Below, piece by piece: positions 33,510 through 43,725 of a stretch of DNA of 64,000 nt; the stretch's first letter is position 1, and every line of letters begins with the position of its first letter. The DNA is from Synechococcus sp. WH 7805 (GTDB lineage: Bacteria; Cyanobacteriota; Cyanobacteriia; PCC-6307; Cyanobiaceae), in assembly GCF_000153285.1 (NCBI RefSeq), contig NZ_CH724168.1, forward strand, positions 1,331,008 through 1,395,007. The letters are read 5' to 3'. The notes below the pieces were generated by a model that was not told where the DNA came from, searched no databases, and was given only the letters and a program-made list of their open reading frames with translations. Position numbers and translations under genes: made by a program.

Positions 33510-35483
33510 TCAAAATACATCAGATCGCACTTGTTGAGCATGATAAGAGCATTGACGCAAGAGACTGATCAAGTCGGAATCTTGAGCCCCTTCGAGGCTA
33601 AACTTTTGCAATAGCTCTATGAACAATCTAGAGCGACCTAACAGAATAGGAAATCCACTATTTGCACGCTTCCGATCATCGGATTGAAGTGAACAAAGCC
33701 GGCTCTTATCCTCAAAAAAGCGCGCAAGCATATGGCCGAACTGAACAGGATTGACAATTTGACCGGCCAGAAGAATCATAGCCCCACCGGACATCAATTG
33801 AGACAAAAAGCCCAGAAAACATTCTCCTGGATCAGCACTTGAAATCTCTTTTTGACAAGATATTCCAGGGAATAAATGCATCAAATCCTCAATTTCCCAA
33901 GACGCAAGCGAGGAGGAGTAAACCACAATGTGACAATCGATAAGCGATCTCGAAAAGTAGAGCGAAATCAGTGTCGCCATGATTTTTTCAAGATCGCCAC
34001 CAACCACGACACAAGAGATCGATGAATTTTTATACGCAGTAAAACGCAACTTCCGAGTGAAACCACCTGTCGCCATCAACTGAACCAACCGGTGAATGGA
34101 ACTAGTCATCCATTCTTCGAACTTTTCAAAGGAAATCAAAGAACTAAAGTTGATCGGACTTAGTTGATCTAGGTCAAGATTGCAATGGGATTGCATTCTT
34201 TTCTGAGTGGACTCAAGGATATAAGGAACAAGCCTTTCGAAAGCGTGCAAATAACTACCATTACTCGGCAAAGGCTCAGGAGGCACTCGTGACTCTTCAA
34301 AACACGATGCAATCAAGACAGCCGCTTTAAAATCAACCCAAAACATAGAGCCAGCCGGGAAACAAATAAAATCTTCAGGGCTTTCTCTAACACCAAAGCG
34401 ATCTAAAAGATGAGATATCGGCGCAAGATTATTCTTCCATTTACAAAATCGAAATACGTCAAGCGATATCAATGGTGACACCAGAGCGCAGTTAGTCGTC
34501 TGCAGTAATTCCAATAAAATATATTTAACGTTCTCAGGCGAGCCCAACAAATTAGACAAACTACCTTCAAGCCACTTTCCGCCAAACTCTTTACCTTTAC
34601 TGGACGCAACAGATCGCTTAGTATGTAATTTAAGAACAAAATCATATGCTTTATTTTGAAGCTTTAAGCCCTTGATAACCTGCACAAAAGGCAATAGATC
34701 CCGACCAAGATTGGTCAAAACCTTAATATCAAGTACATCAATCGGCAAATCAACTTTTTCCAGATACTCCTTTACCACTTCCTTATCACCGCAAGAGCAA
34801 ACAGTGACAACAAGATCAAAGTGGCAAGGCATATGCCTCAAAGAAGGAAAAATTGTCGCCAAACTCTCCGGATAGTAAGCATGAATGACGACGAGAATCT
34901 TTAAAGGATGCCCAAGACTCTCTGGATCATCAGTCTTGCAAGGAAAACAAAGGCTTGTCAGAGGGTGATTGATATATTCAAAATAATCAAAAATACCAGC
35001 ATGCTTTGCCTTTTTTAAATCATACTGACTATCGAGATAATTGATCAATGGATTAACAAGATTACCCGATGGATCAACACTTTCTTCCTTCTGCAAATAG
35101 CGAGCGACTGAAAAAAATGGATTCGGATCACGACGAGCCCTCCAGCCACGAGAGCAAAAATCTTCGAGAGCGGACATCCCCGACGAGATCTTATGCCCAT
35201 ACAAATTCGAGTAGAAACGTTCATCAAAAATTGCACTTGCCCTTATACGCTCAACCTCTTTCAATCGATACTCACTTCCTGACGAAACAACCTGGAGGGA
35301 AGGGCTTCCACGCACATGATCAACTTGATTTAATTGTTCCTCACATAAACGAATGAAAAAATCCAATGTTTTCTGATTGCAGCGCCCAGCCTCAGCCAAG
35401 GACCGGTAATGCCTCAATGCCGATTCAAAGTCATGACGCTTGAAACTTAAATAGGCTTGTTCAAGAAGAGCAAGATCATTCAT
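33510..35483 (-). CDS. RgpF-like (rhamnan synthesis F) glycosyltransferase
   Basis: A 657-residue protein. The central region (about 190-420) matches the rhamnan synthesis protein F family: KILVVIHAYYPES, HFDLVVTVCS, VLTNLGRDLLPFV and the DFVLKLHTKRS segment with WLEGSLSNLLGS following. The first ~60 residues look like TPR helices (LLEQAYLSFKRHDFESALRHY). The C-terminal ~200 residues are not recognised. RgpF-type enzymes add rhamnose or similar sugars to surface polysaccharides. The gene is clearly AT-richer than its neighbours and lies beside an IS3 remnant, which suggests horizontal acquisition. It stands alone, with no sugar genes adjacent. Confidence 0.85.
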   Translation of the reverse strand: MNDLALLEQAYLSFKRHDFESALRHYRSLAEAGRCNQKTLDFFIRLCEEQLNQVDHVRGSPSLQVVSSGSEYRLKEVERIRASAIFDERFYSNLYGHKISSGMSALEDFCSRGWRARRDPNPFFSVARYLQKEESVDPSGNLVNPLINYLDSQYDLKKAKHAGIFDYFEYINHPLTSLCFPCKTDDPESLGHPLKILVVIHAYYPESLATIFPSLRHMPCHFDLVVTVCSCGDKEVVKEYLEKVDLPIDVLDIKVLTNLGRDLLPFVQVIKGLKLQNKAYDFVLKLHTKRSVASSKGKEFGGKWLEGSLSNLLGSPENVKYILLELLQTTNCALVSPLISLDVFRFCKWKNNLAPISHLLDRFGVRESPEDFICFPAGSMFWVDFKAAVLIASCFEESRVPPEPLPSNGSYLHAFERLVPYILESTQKRMQSHCNLDLDQLSPINFSSLISFEKFEEWMTSSIHRLVQLMATGGFTRKLRFTAYKNSSISCVVVGGDLEKIMATLISLYFSRSLIDCHIVVYSSSLASWEIEDLMHLFPGISCQKEISSADPGECFLGFLSQLMSGGAMILLAGQIVNPVQFGHMLARFFEDKSRLCSLQSDDRKRANSGFPILLGRSRLFIELLQKFSLEGAQDSDLISLLRQCSYHAQQVRSDVF

Positions 35484-35564
35484 GCTTACTTACATTATTG
35501 AGCACGTTAAAAAATTAGACATTACATTAACTCAGTGAGAAAATAAGCGATTTTGCAATGATCT

Positions 35565-36035
35565 TCATTGAAAAACCTGCAGCAGGGGTGCCAGAACAAA
35601 TGCACGCAAGTGAAGCCGAGGGTGAGGCAACACAAGACGAGCATGATTCAGCCTCATTTCACCCCAAAACAAAAAATCTAGATCCAAAGAGCGAGGGCCC
35701 CAACGTTCCTCGCTGGATCTATCCCTGCCAAAGCGATTCTCAAGACGATGAAGGCGATCTAAGAGGTCAAGAGCTGCCGTTTCAGTGGGTCGCATGTTGA
35801 GTCCCTTCACTAAAAGAACCGCATTGCAGTAACGGGACTGACCAGGCGGTCCGCCAAAAGGATCAGTGTCATGCAGGGCAGACCAGCGAAAACTCAAATC
35901 GTGATTCCCCCAGTGCCGAAGCTCAGCCTCTAACAGCGGCTGAACGGCCACCAATGTTTCTCGAGGCGAACCCACGGCACTGGGTCGATTGGCCCCAAGT
36001 GCAACAGCGACAAGTGCGTGATCGATGTCAGGCAT
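35565..36035 (-). CDS. folK: HPPK (6-hydroxymethyl-7,8-dihydropterin pyrophosphokinase)
   Basis: Transfers pyrophosphate from ATP to 6-hydroxymethyl-7,8-dihydropterin in folate synthesis. The 156-residue product has the family length. It carries [14 protein letters not shown] near the start, RYCNAVLLV with the conserved [10 protein letters not shown] and the diagnostic [14 protein letters not shown] (about 112-125), then [18 protein letters not shown]. It is divergent from chlD with only about 40 bases between the starts, so their promoters must overlap. Confidence 0.95.
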   Translation of the reverse strand: MPDIDHALVAVALGANRPSAVGSPRETLVAVQPLLEAELRHWGNHDLSFRWSALHDTDPFGGPPGQSRYCNAVLLVKGLNMRPTETAALDLLDRLHRLENRFGRDRSSEERWGPRSLDLDFLFWGEMRLNHARLVLPHPRLHLRAFVLAPLLQVFQ

Positions 36036-36073
36036 CAGCGAGACTGGAGTTCACGAACGGGCTGAACTCATTC

Positions 36074-38197
36074 ATGGTGGCAAGCAGTGTGGCGGTGAAG
36101 GACGATCAGGCCAGCCGCGCCTTTCCCCTGGCTGCCATCACCGGTCATGGCACCCTCAAACTCGCCTTGCTCCTGGCAGCCGTGGACCCAGGACTGGGCG
36201 GCGTGATCATCGCTGGGGGGCGTGGCACCGGCAAGTCAGTGCTGGCGCGGGGACTGCATGCGCTCCTGCCTCCGATCGACGTGCTGGATCCAGAAGCGGC
36301 AGGACTGGCCTCAGGCCCGGGGCGCAACCTCGATCCCAGCCGTGCGGAGGAATGGGACGCAGCAACCCGGGAGCAGCTGAGCACTGAGCCACCCTCACGG
36401 GTGATTCCGGCGCCGTTCGTTCAAGTTCCTCTCGGCATCACGGAGGATCGCCTCGTGGGTGCCGTGGATGTGACCGCCTCTCTCAGCTCTGGCAGCCCTG
36501 TGTTTCAACCTGGCCTTCTGGCCGAGGCCCACAGGGGAGTGCTGTATGTGGACGAACTGAACCTTTTGGATGACGGCATCGTCAATCTCCTCTTGGCCGC
36601 AGTGGGAGCCGGCGAGAACCAGGTGGAACGCGAAGGCCTGAGCCTCCGCCACCCCTGCCGGCCTCTGTTGATTGCCACGTACAACCCAGAGGAAGGGAAC
36701 GTTCGTGATCACCTACTGGACCGATTTGCAATCGCCCTCTCTGCCAACCAGTTGGTGAGCACCGAGCAGCGAGTTGAAATCACCAACGCGGTACTCAGTC
36801 ATGGCCAGTGCAGCCGCAGCTTCGCGGAGCGTTGGAAAGAGGAAACAGACGCTCTGGCGACCCAGCTGCTGCTGGCTCGGCAATGGCTCCCGGATGTGCA
36901 GATCAGCCGCGAGCAGGTCGAATACCTGGTCACCGAAGCCATCCGCGGTGGGGTCGAAGGGCATCGCTCCGAGCTGTATGCCGTGCGCGTGGCCAGGGCC
37001 CATGCGGCCCTCAGTGGCCGCGATCAGGTCGAAGCCGACGACCTGCAGGTGGCGGTGGCCCTGGTGATTGCGCCACGCGCCTCCCAGCTGCCACCACCGG
37101 ATCAGCAGATGGAGCCACCGCCACCGCCCGAGCAACCAGACGATCAAACTCCGCCGCCACCGGACTCCGGTGAACAGACCAACGACGACACGCCTCCCCC
37201 ACCCGAGGGGTCCGGCGAGGACGAAAACGATCCGCCAGAAGACAGCGACGACGACAACAACGACGACGAGGACTCGGAGCAGGACGAGGCACCTCCATCA
37301 GTGCCGGAAGAGTTCATGCTGGATCCCGAGGCGATTGCGATCGATCCCGACCTGCTGCTGTTCAACGCCGCTAAGAGCAAGAGCGGCAACAGTGGCAGCC
37401 GTTCGGTGGTGCTCAGTGACAGCCGTGGCCGTTATGTGAAACCGATGCTCCCCCGCGGTCCCGTCCGGCGCATCGCCGTCGATGCCACGCTTCGAGCGGC
37501 TGCTCCCTACCAAAAAGCACGCCGGGCACGCCAACCGGATCGCACCGTGATTGTGGAAGAGGCAGATCTGCGCGCCAAGCTGCTGCAGCGACAAGCAGGA
37601 GCCTTGGTGATCTTCCTGGTAGATGCCAGCGGATCCATGGCTCTGAACCGGATGCAGAGCGCCAAAGGTGCCGTGATCCGTCTGCTCACGGAAGCCTATG
37701 AAAACCGCGATGAAGTGGCCCTGATTCCCTTTCGCGGCGATCAGGCCGAAGTGCTACTGCCGCCCACCCGCTCGATCACAGCCGCCCGCCGGCGCCTGGA
37801 ATCGATGCCCTGCGGCGGTGGTTCACCGCTAGCCCACGGCCTCACCCAGGCGGCCCGCGTCGGCGCCAATGCCCTGGCCACGGGCGATCTCGGGCAGGTG
37901 GTGGTGGTGGCGATCACTGACGGGCGGGGCAACGTTCCCCTCAGCACCTCTCTGGGCCAGCCGGAACTTGAAGGTGACGAGAAGCCTGATCTCAAGCAGG
38001 AAGTGCTCGATGTGGCCAGCCGTTACCGAATGCTCGGTCTCAAGCTGCTGGTGATCGACACCGAGCGCAAATTCATCGGCAGCGGCATGGGCAAGGATCT
38101 GGCGGAAGCGGCTGGGGGTAAATACGTCCAACTACCGAAAGCCAGTGATCAAGCGATCGCAGCGGTGGCCATGGAGGCCATCAATGCCGTGACCTGA
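36074..38197 (+). CDS. chlD: Magnesium-chelatase subunit D
   Basis: Subunit of the ATP-driven Mg2+ insertion into protoporphyrin IX, the first committed step of chlorophyll synthesis. The 707-residue protein has an AAA+ domain with Walker [10 protein letters not shown] (about 48-56), a Pro-rich then acidic linker (about 335-425) and a C-terminal VWA domain with the MIDAS motif VDASGSM (about 516-522). This is the standard ChlD layout. The ATG at 36074 is used; a GTG at 36092 is possible and the frame is open further upstream into folK. Its end is ten bases from the convergent MCE gene. Confidence 0.95.
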   Translation: MVASSVAVKDDQASRAFPLAAITGHGTLKLALLLAAVDPGLGGVIIAGGRGTGKSVLARGLHALLPPIDVLDPEAAGLASGPGRNLDPSRAEEWDAATREQLSTEPPSRVIPAPFVQVPLGITEDRLVGAVDVTASLSSGSPVFQPGLLAEAHRGVLYVDELNLLDDGIVNLLLAAVGAGENQVEREGLSLRHPCRPLLIATYNPEEGNVRDHLLDRFAIALSANQLVSTEQRVEITNAVLSHGQCSRSFAERWKEETDALATQLLLARQWLPDVQISREQVEYLVTEAIRGGVEGHRSELYAVRVARAHAALSGRDQVEADDLQVAVALVIAPRASQLPPPDQQMEPPPPPEQPDDQTPPPPDSGEQTNDDTPPPPEGSGEDENDPPEDSDDDNNDDEDSEQDEAPPSVPEEFMLDPEAIAIDPDLLLFNAAKSKSGNSGSRSVVLSDSRGRYVKPMLPRGPVRRIAVDATLRAAAPYQKARRARQPDRTVIVEEADLRAKLLQRQAGALVIFLVDASGSMALNRMQSAKGAVIRLLTEAYENRDEVALIPFRGDQAEVLLPPTRSITAARRRLESMPCGGGSPLAHGLTQAARVGANALATGDLGQVVVVAITDGRGNVPLSTSLGQPELEGDEKPDLKQEVLDVASRYRMLGLKLLVIDTERKFIGSGMGKDLAEAAGGKYVQLPKASDQAIAAVAMEAINAVT

Positions 38198-38207
38198 CCC
38201 TGATCCG

Positions 38208-39137
38208 TTAGTTCGAGGTGCCCGTCCTGGCTGGATAGACCTCATCGAAGAAGGCGCCGAGGCCGATCATCACGCTGCGGAGGCCTTGCATGAACTGAGG
38301 ATCCTTTGTGAGCTGTTCAATGTCTCCACCCACGGAATCAATGCGGGCCGTGAGCTGCTTGGCGTTGGTCACGGTCTGCTTGAGCTCACTGACCGTTTCA
38401 GGGTTATCAAACGCCTTAGCGAGGTTATTGATGCTGGCCGCTGCTGAAGCAGCTTCGGCCGTGGCCCGGTTGAGGTTGTCGATCGTGGGCTGAGCACGGG
38501 CTACCTCATCACGAAGTTGCTGCACAAGTGCATCCACGTTCTGGGCCGCCTCATCGGCGGTGTCGAGGAATTTGGAAGCGTCCTGGCTGGTCGTCCCGAA
38601 CTGCTTCGTGGATTTCACCAGTTCAGGGATCAGATTGGATTTCTGGGCTTGATCGAGCAGCTTCTCTAAACTGGCGGTGACCGACGTGAGGGTGGCTCCC
38701 GACTGGCCGCGAATCGTGTCACCGTCGCATAGAACCCCACTGTTTTTGCACCCGCGCGACTTGGGGGACGGTGCATCTTTGAGCAGCGTGGTGCCCTTGG
38801 TTTTCAGTGCAACCTGGGCGTCACCACCAAGCAACGATGCCTCCGACACGATGGCCGTAACCGGCAGGGGAAGTTTGAGGGAGTCCTGGTTGATTTCGAG
38901 CGTGGCCCTTACCGACTGAGGAGTGACTTCAATCGCTCGCACCGTTCCCACGGTGATTCCCCTGAACGTAACGGGAGAGCGGTCAGCCAGACCACCTGCA
39001 TTCTGGAAATCAGCTTGGACCGTCCAGGTTTCAGAGCCCAAGCGCACTCCCCTTAACCAAAGCATGGTGCCGGCAAATCCGGCGATCGCTCCAACAATCG
39101 AAAAACCGACGAGGGCTTCGCGGACACTACGGCGCAT
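38208..39137 (-). CDS. MCE/MlaD-family lipid-transport protein
   Basis: A 309-residue protein with one N-terminal membrane helix (about 9-28) and then an MCE domain: FQNAGGLADRSPVTFRGITV, followed by GTVRAIEVTP. A long helical tail (about 150-290) with heptad-like patterning probably forms a coiled coil. In plants and cyanobacteria this is the substrate-binding subunit (TGD2-like) of an ABC system that moves lipids between membranes. The ATP-binding gene follows it upstream by three bases; a permease gene is not in the window. Confidence 0.88.
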   Translation of the reverse strand: MRRSVREALVGFSIVGAIAGFAGTMLWLRGVRLGSETWTVQADFQNAGGLADRSPVTFRGITVGTVRAIEVTPQSVRATLEINQDSLKLPLPVTAIVSEASLLGGDAQVALKTKGTTLLKDAPSPKSRGCKNSGVLCDGDTIRGQSGATLTSVTASLEKLLDQAQKSNLIPELVKSTKQFGTTSQDASKFLDTADEAAQNVDALVQQLRDEVARAQPTIDNLNRATAEAASAAASINNLAKAFDNPETVSELKQTVTNAKQLTARIDSVGGDIEQLTKDPQFMQGLRSVMIGLGAFFDEVYPARTGTSN

Positions 39138-39140
39138 GGA

Positions 39141-39950
39141 TTAGTGGTCGGAGGGTTGCATCGGCCCGCGCAGATTACCTGTCCTGAACTGCACAACGTA
39201 GGGATTATCTGAATTGCGGTACTCCTCAACAGTTCCATCCCACTGGAAGCGCCCGCCATACAGCATCACGATCCGTTCAGCGGAGCGCTCGATCGTGCTG
39301 TGAACGTGGCTCACAACGACAGAACAGCCCCGAGCCACCGTGGTGGTTTTCACAATCAGATCTTCAATCCGCGTGGAAGCAACTGGATCCAAACCAGCAG
39401 TGGGCTCGTCGTAAAGGAGCAGAGGCATGGCTCCTTCCTCCCGGTCTGGATCATCGATCAGGGCCCGGGCAAAGCTCACTCTTTTTTGCATGCCCCCGCT
39501 CAACTGACCTGGGTACTTGTCGGCCACTTCATGAAGGCCGACGGCTTCAAGGCATTGCTGCACCCGCTCTCGAATCTGAGCTTGCTTGAGACGGCCCAGG
39601 CGTGTGAGCAAAAAACCGACATTTTCCTCGACCGTGAGGGAGGCCAGCAGGGCTGGGTTCTGAAACACCAGTCGCACATCAGGAGGCCGACGCTGATCGA
39701 GGCGCAGGTAGGTCTGCGGTTCACCGAAGAGGCTCAGTTCACCGCCCGTTGGCAGCTGCAATCCAGCAAGGAGACGCAACACCGTGGATTTACCGGCACC
39801 GGAGGGACCGACAACGGCAATCCGCTCGCCAGGCTTCATGGTGAGCGACACACGATCGAGCACGGGCCTGGGGCCCCATTGCATGGTGAGATCTCGCAAC
39901 TCCACCACGGGCGTCGGCGTTGTTGCTGGGGTGGTGCTCGGCCGACTCAT
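39141..39950 (-). CDS. ABC transporter ATP-binding protein (MlaF/TGD3-like)
   Basis: A 269-residue ATPase. Walker A is GPSGAGKST (about 46-54), the signature is LSGGMQKRVSFARAL and Walker B is LLYDEPTAGLDP. The GMQKR signature variant is typical of Mla/TGD lipid-import ATPases. The ATG at 39950 is preferred; ATG 39968 is also in frame, and longer reads to 40073 have no homology. It precedes the MCE-domain gene by three bases, so the two make one unit. Confidence 0.92.
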   Translation of the reverse strand: MSRPSTTPATTPTPVVELRDLTMQWGPRPVLDRVSLTMKPGERIAVVGPSGAGKSTVLRLLAGLQLPTGGELSLFGEPQTYLRLDQRRPPDVRLVFQNPALLASLTVEENVGFLLTRLGRLKQAQIRERVQQCLEAVGLHEVADKYPGQLSGGMQKRVSFARALIDDPDREEGAMPLLLYDEPTAGLDPVASTRIEDLIVKTTTVARGCSVVVSHVHSTIERSAERIVMLYGGRFQWDGTVEEYRNSDNPYVVQFRTGNLRGPMQPSDH

Positions 39951-40118
39951 GTCAGGGCCGCGTTGCATGAACCACCATCCTGCCGCGTCCGACACGAAGG
40001 GATGGCCATTGGGGCCAGCTTCCGTACAGTTTGGGGATCGCAAGGGACGCGAACCCCTCGCTACGGATCGCATTTGACCAGTCCTTCACGCCGCGGAAAC
40101 CGTCAACGCATCCGAGCC

Positions 40119-41498
40119 ATGCAGGCTGAGCGGCAGCGCGACCTGATGCTGCGCTCTCGCCGCGCGATGCGCTGGCTGCAGCCTGGACTGGTCGTGAAAC
40201 GCTGGCTGCTCACCTCAGGGATCGGGCTTGTACTGGCCCTCATCGGTGCTGCCGTATGGGCCGATCTGCAACCGATCTACTGGACCCTCTGGGCCATTCA
40301 GGAAGTGCTCGGCTGGATCACCAGGGTCCTACCCCGGGGAATCACGGGTCCTCTCATGCTGCTTGCTGGGATCGGACTGCTTCTCTGGGGTCAGAGCCGC
40401 AGCTTCGGTTCGATCCAGCAGGCTCTCGCTCCCGAAAAAGACACTGTTCTTGTCGACGCCTTGCGCGCGAAGAGCCGGTTGAACCGGGGGCCAAACATCG
40501 TGGCCATCGGTGGTGGCACTGGCTTGTCCACCCTGCTCAGCGGTTTGAAGCGCTACAGCAGCCACATCACCGCCATCGTCACGGTGGCCGACGACGGAGG
40601 CAGCAGCGGCGTGCTGCGCCGCGAACTGGGGGTGCAACCGCCTGGAGACATCCGCAACTGTCTTGCCGCTCTATCCACGGAGGAGCCCCTGCTGACGCGC
40701 CTGTTTCAGTACCGCTTCTCCTCGGGAACAGGACTGGAAGGCCACAGCTTCGGCAACCTCTTTCTCTCTGCGCTGACAGCGATTACCGGCAATCTCGAGA
40801 CAGCCATCACCGCCTCGAGCCGCGTGCTGGCCGTGCAGGGCCAGGTGGTACCGGCCACCAATGCCGACGTACGGCTGTGGGCGGAACTTGAGGATGGGCG
40901 GCGCATTGAGGGCGAATCCGCGATTGGCAAAGCGCCGAATCCGATCGTGCGTCTGGGCTGTTTACCTGAACGACCACCAGCTCTCCCGAGAGCCCTTGAG
41001 GCCATTGCCCAAGCGGATCTGATCCTGCTCGGACCTGGGAGCTTGTACACCTCACTGCTTCCGAATCTGCTGGTGCCCGAGCTGGTGACAGCGATTCAAC
41101 GCAGCCGTGCCCCAAGGCTTTACATCTGCAATCTGATGACCCAGCCCGGAGAAACCGATGGGCTCGATGTGAGCGGTCACCTACGAGCGATCGAAGCGCA
41201 GCTGGCCTCTCTTGGCATCAACCAGCGACTGTTCGATGCGGTACTGGCCCAGGAAGCGATCGCGGATTCTCCCTTGATCGCTCACTATCGATCCAGAGGC
41301 GCTGACCCCGTTGTTTGTAACAGGCGGCAATTGATCTCCGAAGGGTACGAAGTGATGGAGGCACCATTACAGGGAAGCAGGCCTACAGCCACCTTGCGTC
41401 ACGACCCACGTTCGCTGGCACTGGCAGTGATGCGTTTCTATCGCAAACACAAGAAAGATCTTCAGGGATCAGCAGCTCAGCAAGCAGCTGATCAATAG
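40119..41498 (+). CDS. YvcK/CofD-like protein with N-terminal membrane segments
   Basis: A 459-residue protein. Two hydrophobic segments (about 29-47 and 78-92) precede a CofD/YvcK domain: [17 protein letters not shown] (about 128-144), [29 protein letters not shown], and a C-terminal [11 protein letters not shown]. YvcK proteins bind UDP-sugars and regulate cell-wall or carbon metabolism in Firmicutes; a role here is not established. Start: ATG 40119, inside a frame that is open to 39300 as the shadow of the ABC gene. It overlaps the convergent ndhJ by seven bases. Confidence 0.9.
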   Translation: MQAERQRDLMLRSRRAMRWLQPGLVVKRWLLTSGIGLVLALIGAAVWADLQPIYWTLWAIQEVLGWITRVLPRGITGPLMLLAGIGLLLWGQSRSFGSIQQALAPEKDTVLVDALRAKSRLNRGPNIVAIGGGTGLSTLLSGLKRYSSHITAIVTVADDGGSSGVLRRELGVQPPGDIRNCLAALSTEEPLLTRLFQYRFSSGTGLEGHSFGNLFLSALTAITGNLETAITASSRVLAVQGQVVPATNADVRLWAELEDGRRIEGESAIGKAPNPIVRLGCLPERPPALPRALEAIAQADLILLGPGSLYTSLLPNLLVPELVTAIQRSRAPRLYICNLMTQPGETDGLDVSGHLRAIEAQLASLGINQRLFDAVLAQEAIADSPLIAHYRSRGADPVVCNRRQLISEGYEVMEAPLQGSRPTATLRHDPRSLALAVMRFYRKHKKDLQGSAAQQAADQ

Positions 41499-42040
41499 GC
41501 GTCCTGCATTTCGTAGAAATCAGGCTGCACATAGTCCTTGCGCAGAGGCCATCCTGTCCAGTCTTCCGGCATGAGCAAGCGTTTGGGATGAGGGTGACCT
41601 TCGAACTGAATGCCGAACATGTCGAAGGTTTCCCGCTCCTGCCAGTCGGCACCTCGAAACAGCCCATAAAGACTAGGAACACTGGGCTGCCCTTCACGGG
41701 ACAGGAACACTTTCAAACGCACCTCGCGCACCTGGTTGGCGCCACCTTCGGTGACTTCCGCCATCGCCAACAGGTGGTAGAAGCACACCAGCCGCTCTCC
41801 GGGGCCTTCGTCGTAGCCGCCCTGGCATTGCAGGTAATCGAATCCATGGCTCTTGAGTGCCGCAGCGATCACTGGCAAGAACAGAGCTTCCACAGCAATC
41901 TGCTCGACACCCACGTGATCGGGCTCAAGAACTTCATGGTCGAAGCCCTGCTGGCTCAGCCATTGGCTGACCAGGCCAGGCGCAGGGGCCACGGCGACTG
42001 GAGCGTCATCATTCGCTTGCTTGTCAGGGGTGGTACTCAT
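41492..42040 (-). CDS. ndhJ: NAD(P)H dehydrogenase (quinone) subunit J
   Basis: A 182-residue subunit of the NDH-1 complex in the thylakoid hydrophilic arm. It carries [10 protein letters not shown] and the hallmark [20 protein letters not shown] (about 127-146), then [22 protein letters not shown] near the end (split here only by the motif length). It ends the ndhC-ndhK-ndhJ run; its ATG overlaps the ndhK stop by four bases. The tail overlaps the convergent YvcK-like gene by seven bases. Confidence 0.97.
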   Translation of the reverse strand: MSTTPDKQANDDAPVAVAPAPGLVSQWLSQQGFDHEVLEPDHVGVEQIAVEALFLPVIAAALKSHGFDYLQCQGGYDEGPGERLVCFYHLLAMAEVTEGGANQVREVRLKVFLSREGQPSVPSLYGLFRGADWQERETFDMFGIQFEGHPHPKRLLMPEDWTGWPLRKDYVQPDFYEMQDAY

Positions 42041-42810
42041 GAGGGCTCAGAAGTTTGAACAGCGTCAGCGGTTTCCAAGGCAGGCATCGGCAGGCCTGCA
42101 CCGGGTTGGAGAGCAGCCACTTGGGTTTCAGCACGGAGATAGGCACCCGTGACGATGGGCTCCACTGGAGTCATCGCGTGGGCAACGGTGCAATAACGGT
42201 GGGTCTGCTTGAGCTGACGACGATCGGCGACGGATTCGTTGGCCACCTTCTTTCTCAATTTGATCACCGCATCAAAGATGGCCTCCGGGCGGGGGGGGCA
42301 ACCCGGCATATAGAGATCAACGGGGATGAGTTTGTCGACACCGCGCACCGCCGTTGTGGAGTCGGCACTGAACATTCCACCGGTGATCGTGCAGGCACCC
42401 ATGGCAATCACGTACTTGGGCTCAGGCATCTGCTCATAAAGCCTCACCAGGGCCGGAGCCATCTTCATCGTCACCGTGCCGGCCACGATCAGCAGGTCGG
42501 CCTGACGCGGTGAACTGCGGGGCACAAGCCCGAAACGGTCGAAATCGAAACGTGACCCGAGCAGCGCCGCAAATTCAATGAAGCAGCAAGCCGTGCCGTA
42601 AAGAAGCGGCCAAAGGCTGCTCAAGCGGGCCCAGTTGTGCAGATCATCAAGGCTGGTGAGAATCACGTTCTCACTCAGGTCCTGGGTCACCGTGGGGGCA
42701 CCGTCAGCAGCTCCTGCAACTGGACCGCAACTGGCCTCGCGCAGATCGCGCAGAGCCTGAATGGAAGGGGTGTCTCCGGCCATGGCGGAACGATCAGTGG
42801 AAGAGGTCAT
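42037..42810 (-). CDS. ndhK: NAD(P)H dehydrogenase (quinone) subunit K
   Basis: A 257-residue subunit that carries the terminal Fe-S cluster N2 of the NDH-1 complex. The cysteine ligands are seen in [10 protein letters not shown], in [11 protein letters not shown] and in [10 protein letters not shown]. The ATG at 42808-42810 gives a start close to the ndhC stop (four bases away). The frame is open further upstream, but those codons lie inside ndhC. Confidence 0.97.
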   Translation of the reverse strand: MTSSTDRSAMAGDTPSIQALRDLREASCGPVAGAADGAPTVTQDLSENVILTSLDDLHNWARLSSLWPLLYGTACCFIEFAALLGSRFDFDRFGLVPRSSPRQADLLIVAGTVTMKMAPALVRLYEQMPEPKYVIAMGACTITGGMFSADSTTAVRGVDKLIPVDLYMPGCPPRPEAIFDAVIKLRKKVANESVADRRQLKQTHRYCTVAHAMTPVEPIVTGAYLRAETQVAALQPGAGLPMPALETADAVQTSEPS

Positions 42811-42814
42811 GGGG

Positions 42815-43177
42815 TCAGCTCCACTCCAAGGCGCCCTTGCGCCAGGCGTAGGCGAGAGCCACCACAAGGATGGCAATGAAAATCAACGCTTCGATGAACG
42901 CCAGCAAGCCCAGGCGATGGAAAGCCACAGCCCAGGGATACAGAAAGACGGTCTCCACATCGAAAATCACGAAGACCAGCGCAAACATGTAATAGCGAAT
43001 GTTGAACTGAATCCAGGCACCACCGATCGGCTCCATACCCGACTCGTAGGTGAGCTGTCGCTCTCCAGCCTGACTACGGGGAGCCAGCAGTTTGTTGGTC
43101 ACCAACGCCAGCACCGGTACGGCTGCTGCGATCAGCAGAAAGCCGAGAAAGGCGTCGTATCCCGGAAGCACAAACAT
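42815..43177 (-). CDS. ndhC: NAD(P)H dehydrogenase (quinone) subunit 3
   Basis: A 120-residue membrane subunit with three transmembrane helices and the conserved loop [16 protein letters not shown] (about 43-58). [12 protein letters not shown] is the second family signature. It is the first gene of the ndhC-ndhK-ndhJ operon. A divergent rubredoxin gene begins 100 bases away, so the intergenic space probably holds both promoters. Confidence 0.97.
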   Translation of the reverse strand: MFVLPGYDAFLGFLLIAAAVPVLALVTNKLLAPRSQAGERQLTYESGMEPIGGAWIQFNIRYYMFALVFVIFDVETVFLYPWAVAFHRLGLLAFIEALIFIAILVVALAYAWRKGALEWS

Positions 43178-43277
43178 TCAATAGGCTCCGATCTGGGGGT
43201 CAGTCTGGCATTTGCAGGCAGCATCTGACGTTGGCTGTGATCACGCCGATAGAGTGATCGAGCCCGGATGAGCGACG

Positions 43278-43694
43278 GTGAGCGACGAATCACAGGCCTC
43301 AGACAACGTTGCAGCTGCGGACTCTGAAGCCGAGGCCCCGCAGGCTCCTACTGAACAGACCCTTGCCGAAGCAAGCGATCCGCGCACCCACCGCTTCGAA
43401 TGCCGCAGTTGTGGCTATGTGTACGACCCCGATGAAGGGGTGAAGAAGCTGGCGATTCCGAGTGGTACCGCCTTCGAAGATCTGGATGTGGCAAGTTTCC
43501 GTTGCCCCGTTTGCCGCAGCAGGGTCGGCGCCTTCCGAGACATCGGCCCCCGCTCCAAGGCCAGTGGCTTCGAGGAAAACCTGAATTACGGCCTGGGCGT
43601 CAATCGACTGACCCCAGGACAGAAAAATGTTCTGATCTTTGGCGGCCTGCTCCTCGGATTTGCCTTTTTCCTTTCGCTTTACTCCCTGCGCTGA
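43278..43694 (+). CDS. rubA: Membrane-anchored rubredoxin
   Basis: A 138-residue protein with an acidic N-terminal extension (about 1-38), a rubredoxin domain and a C-terminal membrane helix (about 117-134). The iron ligands are in ECRSCGYVYDPDEG and FRCPVCRSRVGAF (two CxxC pairs). RubA helps photosystem II and I assembly in cyanobacteria. The GTG at 43278 is used; the ATG at 43268 is out of frame. It is followed closely by ycf48 and psbEFLJ, the conserved order of this cluster. Confidence 0.95.
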   Translation: MSDESQASDNVAAADSEAEAPQAPTEQTLAEASDPRTHRFECRSCGYVYDPDEGVKKLAIPSGTAFEDLDVASFRCPVCRSRVGAFRDIGPRSKASGFEENLNYGLGVNRLTPGQKNVLIFGGLLLGFAFFLSLYSLR

Positions 43695-43725
43695 GCGCGT
43701 CGATCCGTTGTTTTCTGTGCCTCGC

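Noticed and set aside
33335-33541. Small minus-strand frame after the RgpF-like gene
   Set aside because: Reads plausibly, but overlaps the glycosyltransferase end and matches no family; possible gene remnant only.
36713-37147. Long frames opposite chlD and inside other GC-rich genes
   Set aside because: They mirror codon structure of the real genes on the other strand and carry no independent motif.
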